The notes below the pieces were generated by a model. It was not told the DNA's origin, searched no databases, and was given only the letters and a program-made list of their open reading frames with translations. The translations under genes were made by a program, and so were the position numbers. A stretch of 33,781 bases of DNA, from contig JAEVYX010000053.1 of the NCBI GenBank assembly GCA_023392515.1, positions 1-33,781 on the forward strand, in the 5' to 3' direction. This stretch comes from Bacillota bacterium (GTDB lineage Bacteria; Bacillota; Clostridia; Christensenellales; Aristaeellaceae). Positions within the stretch are counted from its first letter, which is position 1. Each line of letters opens with the position of its first letter. Positions 29,697 through 33,781 of this stretch are shown here, piece after piece.

Positions 29697-30779
29697 TTAT
29701 CTGCCCATAAAGAGCGGCTGTGCCGCTTCGCCCAGGCGAATGGCCTCCAGATGGAGCATGGCGCGCTCCACAGCTCCCTGTTCCGCCATACGCCCGCTTT
29801 TGATGGCAAACTCCGTATCTGCGCACAATTTGACCGCAGCATCCAATTGAGCCAGCGTATATCCCATTGCCTGTCTCATGGCACGGTCTACGGCAAAAGG
29901 CGGAATCCCCAGCCGGTTTCGAATGTCCGCCGGGGAGACCCTGGCCTCCTGCATGGCCTTCAAATGAAATAGAATCCGGTATTGGCGCAAAATCATGGCC
30001 AGCACGGCAAAACGGTTTCCGCCTGTGCGGATCATATTTTCAAATAGGGAAAAAGCATGGGCTGTTTTTCCATCCACCAGATCATCCACCATGTCAAATA
30101 CCGAGGCTTCCAAAGATTTCGTAGCCAACCCCTGGATGTCCTGTTCCAAAATTTCCTGGCGCTCTAATGCATAGGCGGCCAGTTTTTCCATTTCTGTCCG
30201 GAGCAGCCCCGCATCCTTCCCTACGGTAAAGGCCAGACGAGCGGCATTTCCAGGGGATATCTCCTTCCCCAGGTTTCGCATGGTCTGCATGATCCACCGG
30301 TTTAGTTCCGCCTCTTCAAGCGGGCTAAAGGTTACGATGCCCTCCTGCTTTTTTATTGCAAGATAGAGCTTTTTTCGCTTGTCCGCCTTTCCCTTCACAA
30401 TGAATACCAGGCAAGCAGTGGGAGCAACTCTTGATAAATAGTCGCACATTTTTGCCAATTGCCCATCCGCTTCCGGTTCCTCCTGGGAATCCGGTTTATC
30501 CTCATCCTTTGCTTTGGATGGGCGCAAAAATGCACAATCCTTTACGATGACAAGCCGCTTTTCACTCAGGAAGGGGAGCGTTTCCGCCGCCGCAATCAGC
30601 TCGTCCACAGAGGGATTCTCCAAAACCACCTTGTTCAGCGAAAGCAGATCAGCAGGAATCAAAGCCTGCTCCAAGGCTTCCAGCGCTGCGCCCTTGATAT
30701 ATTCCTCTTCCCCTTCCATGAGATACAAAGAGGAGATCTGCCCCGATTTTATCGAGCGGAAAAATCCGGTATGGTCCAT
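29697..30779 (-). CDS. holA: DNA polymerase III subunit delta
   Basis: HolA is the clamp-loader subunit that opens the beta clamp. It has 360 residues, a typical size for Bacillota. It has the degenerate AAA+ plan: SLYLMEGEEEYIKGAALEAL at the N-terminus, RLVIVKDCAFL near residue 78, TACLVFIVKGKADKRKKL, and a helical collar (FDMVDDLVDGKTAHAFSLFENMI; AVLAMILRQYRILFHLKAM). The open frame extends to 30815, but AGGAGG lies 7 bases before the ATG at 30779, and the upstream part overlaps comEC. It follows comEC by 11 bases; the comEC-holA order is very common in Bacillota. Confidence 0.95.
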   Translation of the reverse strand: MDHTGFFRSIKSGQISSLYLMEGEEEYIKGAALEALEQALIPADLLSLNKVVLENPSVDELIAAAETLPFLSEKRLVIVKDCAFLRPSKAKDEDKPDSQEEPEADGQLAKMCDYLSRVAPTACLVFIVKGKADKRKKLYLAIKKQEGIVTFSPLEEAELNRWIMQTMRNLGKEISPGNAARLAFTVGKDAGLLRTEMEKLAAYALERQEILEQDIQGLATKSLEASVFDMVDDLVDGKTAHAFSLFENMIRTGGNRFAVLAMILRQYRILFHLKAMQEARVSPADIRNRLGIPPFAVDRAMRQAMGYTLAQLDAAVKLCADTEFAIKSGRMAEQGAVERAMLHLEAIRLGEAAQPLFMGR

Positions 30780-30790
30780 GGCTAAGCCTC

Positions 30791-33124
30791 CTATCGAAAC
30801 GTGTAAACCTTCCATGCTCCGGGAATGAAAAGCAATGTCACCGCTCCCGCATCATCCGTGCGGTAGATGGGGATTTTGCGTTCATTCAGCCTGTCCAGCA
30901 ATGCCTGGGAGGGTAATCCCCCGCTGCCTGAGGCGCTGAGCAGCGCCATTTGCGGATCAACTGCATTCAAGAAATCTTCGTTTGTACTATCCCCGCTGCC
31001 ATGATGGGCCACTTTCAGGATATCGGCAGGAGCTTCCGCATACTTCTCGTAGGCTCCCGTGATATCGGCTGTTGATAAAAGAACCGCATCTTCCATCAAA
31101 AGGCGCAGCCCCAAGGAGTAGGCATTTGCATCCTGCCACGGGCGTACCTTGCCCTCCATAGGCCATACGGCTTGAATCGCAGCACGCCCGCTCTTCAGTT
31201 CATCCCCGGCCGACAGTGTTTCTACCGGCACACCGGCCTGCCTTAAAAGAGCCAGCTGTGCAAGCCCGTCCTCGTCCGCCAGCGTCTTTTCCGCGCCATA
31301 GGGAATATAAGCCTTGCGGATCGTGATCCCATCCTTTAAGAGCTGTGCTGCGCCACCCGCATGATCCATATGCAGATGGGTAAGAATCAGGGCATCCACA
31401 TTCCGGCCTTCAGCCCGCAGATAAGAGGCAATCTCTTTCCCTGTTTCCCCTGTATCAATTACTGCCGTGAAGCTTCCATCCTCCAATACGGCGGCATCCG
31501 CCTGACCCACGCTGAATTGAATGTACCGCACAGCCCGGTTTTGAACAGCCGCCGCACCTCCCGCCGCCAGCACAACTGTCAGGGACAGGAGCGCAAGCCG
31601 CCGTCTGCCCCGCCATACCACATAGGGGGACAACAAGACCAACAGAAGGCATATCCCAAGCGCAACAGGAAAGGATGGAGAGGGCACCCGCAGAATCGTT
31701 CCGGGAAGGCCGGCCGCCCATCCGACTACGCACAGCAGCCCTTTGGCCAACAAATCCGCCAGGAACCCTGCCGCTATTCCCACAATGCCAAAGGGACTGA
31801 GGAGCAGCGCTGCAAGGAAAGCAATCAATAGCACCATGACATAAGGAATTACAACCAGGTTCAACAATAAGCCCAGCAAAGGAATCTCCTGATAAAAAAC
31901 GGCCAAGGGCAGGGCCACCCCAATCTGGGCCGCCAGCCCCAAGGGGAATAATCCCTTTATCTTTTCTGCCAGCCGGTTTCTTTTCCCCGGCAAAAGGCAG
32001 TTTATCGTCCTTGTAAAGGAAGGGCCAAACAGCACAATCCCGGCCACCGCGCCAAAGGATAGTTGAAAGCTGGCTGAAAACAAATCCAGAGGACGAATGA
32101 GCAGAAGGAGCAAAAAGGCTGCGGAAATGGATGTCATGGGATCATTGTCACGGCCCCAGGCCTTCGCACCCGTCAGCATGAGATACATCACCGCCGCACG
32201 AAACGCGGAAGTTGTGCCGCCTATCAACCCACAATACAAGGTTAGAAAAACGGCATGTACCACAAAGCGCTGTTTGGGACCCAGAGGCAGCCACGACAGA
32301 AGCCAGGAAAGCATAACGGCCAGGTAACCAACATGGAGCCCGGATATGGCAAGCACATGGGCCACACCCGTTTCCCGAAAGGCTTCCCGTTCCTCCTCGG
32401 GCAGACCTTCACCAGCTCCCAGCAGCATCAGCGCGGCAAGGTTGCCCGTTTCCCCCATGACCTTTATCAGGTTTTGCGCAAGGGCTGTACGCAGCCTGTA
32501 GGTTATGCTTCCGTCCCAAATGGTTTGCGACGGTGACACAGCCAGGCCATCCTTACCATATAACCCGATCCGTATGCCCTTTTGCAACAGGTAGAGGTTG
32601 AAATCAAACCCGTGGGGGTTAATCTGCCCCTCGGGGTGATAGAGTCGCCCCTGAAAGGAAACATGATCCCCGTCGCTTAAGACAGGCGCTGTCTCCCCTT
32701 CCTCCAGGTAAAACGTCCAATATGCCTTTCCTTCCACGCCTTTGCCTGAAAGCGAAACCTCTTCTAGGGTCATAGCAACCTGGCCATCCTCCCGCAGGCG
32801 CACCGCTCCCTCCACCACGCCGGTAATGGGATAATCTCCCGCCACGGGCCGGGGCGGGTTTGCAGCGAAAGAGGATAGCACAAGGCCCATAAAGACAGCT
32901 GCCGTCATCACGCCTGCAGCCGCACTCCGTCCCTTTTTCCGGAGCAGAACCGACAGCAGCAGCGACATAAAAAGCCCCGCCGCCCACAGCCAATGAAAAG
33001 AAAGGCGTACACCGCCCCATACCCCGGCGCCATAACATAAGGCGACACAAGTCAATAAACGGGGCTGCCAAAATGGCAGCGGCCGACAGCGCTCCATTTC
33101 AAGTTGTGGGCCAGTCTGTATCAC
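30791..33124 (-). CDS. comEC: ComEC/Rec2 DNA uptake channel
   Basis: ComEC is the membrane channel and nuclease that brings single-stranded DNA into the cytosol during transformation. It has 777 residues with all three parts: an N-terminal DUF4131/OB region (about 20-190), the Competence membrane domain (about 220-500; AFRETGVAHVLAISGLHVGYL, TTSAFRAAVMYLM) and a C-terminal metallo-beta-lactamase domain with THLHMDH (H583, H585, D587, H588) and AHHGSGDST. It is intact, so uptake is plausible, though comEA is not in the window. The GTG at 33124 is used; it stands 6 bases after the upstream stop and has only a weak GGCGGGG site. Confidence 0.95.
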   Translation of the reverse strand: MIQTGPQLEMERCRPLPFWQPRLLTCVALCYGAGVWGGVRLSFHWLWAAGLFMSLLLSVLLRKKGRSAAAGVMTAAVFMGLVLSSFAANPPRPVAGDYPITGVVEGAVRLREDGQVAMTLEEVSLSGKGVEGKAYWTFYLEEGETAPVLSDGDHVSFQGRLYHPEGQINPHGFDFNLYLLQKGIRIGLYGKDGLAVSPSQTIWDGSITYRLRTALAQNLIKVMGETGNLAALMLLGAGEGLPEEEREAFRETGVAHVLAISGLHVGYLAVMLSWLLSWLPLGPKQRFVVHAVFLTLYCGLIGGTTSAFRAAVMYLMLTGAKAWGRDNDPMTSISAAFLLLLLIRPLDLFSASFQLSFGAVAGIVLFGPSFTRTINCLLPGKRNRLAEKIKGLFPLGLAAQIGVALPLAVFYQEIPLLGLLLNLVVIPYVMVLLIAFLAALLLSPFGIVGIAAGFLADLLAKGLLCVVGWAAGLPGTILRVPSPSFPVALGICLLLVLLSPYVVWRGRRRLALLSLTVVLAAGGAAAVQNRAVRYIQFSVGQADAAVLEDGSFTAVIDTGETGKEIASYLRAEGRNVDALILTHLHMDHAGGAAQLLKDGITIRKAYIPYGAEKTLADEDGLAQLALLRQAGVPVETLSAGDELKSGRAAIQAVWPMEGKVRPWQDANAYSLGLRLLMEDAVLLSTADITGAYEKYAEAPADILKVAHHGSGDSTNEDFLNAVDPQMALLSASGSGGLPSQALLDRLNERKIPIYRTDDAGAVTLLFIPGAWKVYTFR

Positions 33125-33130
33125 AACGCT

Positions 33131-33781
33131 TTATGCCCCGCCTTCCACATGGATGATATCCCCCGCCCTGGCAAGGGATGTGTTTGGGAACAGCACCGCC
33201 GCCTCTTTCAGCAGCGTTCCCTCATCTACATCAGGACGCAAATGGGTAAGCACCAGCCGCTCCACAAAGGCGTCCTTTGCCAGCATCGCCGCCTGTACTG
33301 CCCCCATATGGGGCGCACTTTCCCGCCACATGTTTTGCGTGAGACACCCATCCGCCAAAAGCACCTGAGCATTCTGAAAAAAATCCTTCTGCTCCGTGCA
33401 TGTGTTTGTGTCCCCGGTATAAGCAAGCCCCGACATCCGGAAGCTCACTGCCGGAACCGGATGACGGGCAGGCCCGCACTGAATGGAAAGGGAACCCAAT
33501 TGCACTTCATCCCCCGGGCGGATCCAATGCATTTCAAAGGCTTCCGCCTCTTTTAAGGCGTTCAGGACAGGCGATGTATCATCCCAAGGAACATAAACCT
33601 TAAGAGGCGCAAGGGATGACCCCTGGCGGCGGATGTCCAGGTAATACCGCAAGGCCAGCAGATCCGATGTATGATCCGCATGCCCATGGCTTAGCAAAAT
33701 GCCGGTCAAATATGCCGGATCACTGACAGCCATCAAACGCCCCAGCACTCCCGGCCCGCATTCCATCAACACCCGGGCTTC
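33131..33781 (-). CDS. Metallo-beta-lactamase-fold hydrolase (N-terminus cut by window edge)
   Basis: About 216 residues are visible and the frame continues past the right edge; the visible part begins EARVLMECGPGVLG, where relatives already have about 25-30 residues upstream. The metal motif SHGHADHTSDLL is complete, and later HPVPAVSFR, YTGDT and LTHLRPDVDE give the remaining ligands. This is the plan of the YhfI/RNase Z-like group (PF12706 type) of unknown substrate. An ATG at 33772 is in frame but would remove the first core strand, so it is not taken as the start. It ends 6 bases before comEC and shares its message. Confidence 0.88.
   Translation of the reverse strand, partial: EARVLMECGPGVLGRLMAVSDPAYLTGILLSHGHADHTSDLLALRYYLDIRRQGSSLAPLKVYVPWDDTSPVLNALKEAEAFEMHWIRPGDEVQLGSLSIQCGPARHPVPAVSFRMSGLAYTGDTNTCTEQKDFFQNAQVLLADGCLTQNMWRESAPHMGAVQAAMLAKDAFVERLVLTHLRPDVDEGTLLKEAAVLFPNTSLARAGDIIHVEGGA

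Overview
This window looks like chromosomal core DNA from a Bacillota member, most likely a moderately GC-rich anaerobic Clostridia (Christensenellales or Oscillospirales-like; the order is a guess). The evidence is the gene set (ruvCAB-queA, rimO-pgsA-cinA-recA, rny, comEC-holA, a Na+-pumping decarboxylase beta subunit, AzlCD, ThrE split into two genes), strong AGGAGG ribosome sites, GTG and TTG starts, and consensus TTGACA/TATAAT promoters. No prophage, IS element, CRISPR array, tRNA or rRNA was seen. All assignments come from reading the sequence; no database was searched.

Layout. 1-3971: minus-strand block with argH (runs off the left edge), argG, an isochorismatase-family hydrolase and a DUF3795 protein. 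A 142-bp string of four hairpins lies between argG and argH. 4004-7325: Holliday-junction operon ruvC-ruvA-ruvB plus queA, fired by a near-consensus promoter divergent from DUF3795. 7336-7748: a self-contained unit for a 69-aa secreted peptide. 7859-9560: a four-helix holin-like protein and a two-gene ThrE exporter. 9614-11775: a polytopic membrane protein fused to a divergent acyltransferase. 11780-14188 (minus): M20-family protein, azlC, azlD. 14335-17064: pfkA, oadB and an OadG-like subunit. 17074-17734 (minus): a Cu/Zn superoxide dismutase, with a possible Cys-rich membrane ORF overlapping its start. 17836-18729: a two-helix membrane protein and a small USP-like protein. 18811-21241: a secreted beta-propeller plus solute-binding protein. 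21271-22074 (minus): a GNAT acetyltransferase. 22214-26669: rimO-pgsA-cinA-recA. 26697-27383 (minus): a secreted SH3-repeat protein. 27603-28024: an apparently non-coding, structured transcript with its own promoter and terminator. 28078-29688: rny. 29697-33781 (minus): holA, comEC and a metallo-hydrolase cut by the right edge.

How the genes work together. DNA repair and uptake dominate: RuvABC resolves junctions made by RecA, and ComEC imports DNA. RecA has a possible LexA box and a hairpin between its Shine-Dalgarno and its start. Translation quality is served by QueA and RimO, RNA turnover by RNase Y, lipid synthesis by PgsA, and amino-acid balance by ArgGH, ThrE and AzlCD.

The most unusual items are the 27603-28024 leader or ncRNA upstream of rny, whose 5' end can pair with the terminator arm; the 69-aa secreted peptide unit; the recA ribosome-site hairpin; the argG-argH hairpin string; and two enzymes with altered catalytic motifs (the M20 protein and the membrane-fused acyltransferase).
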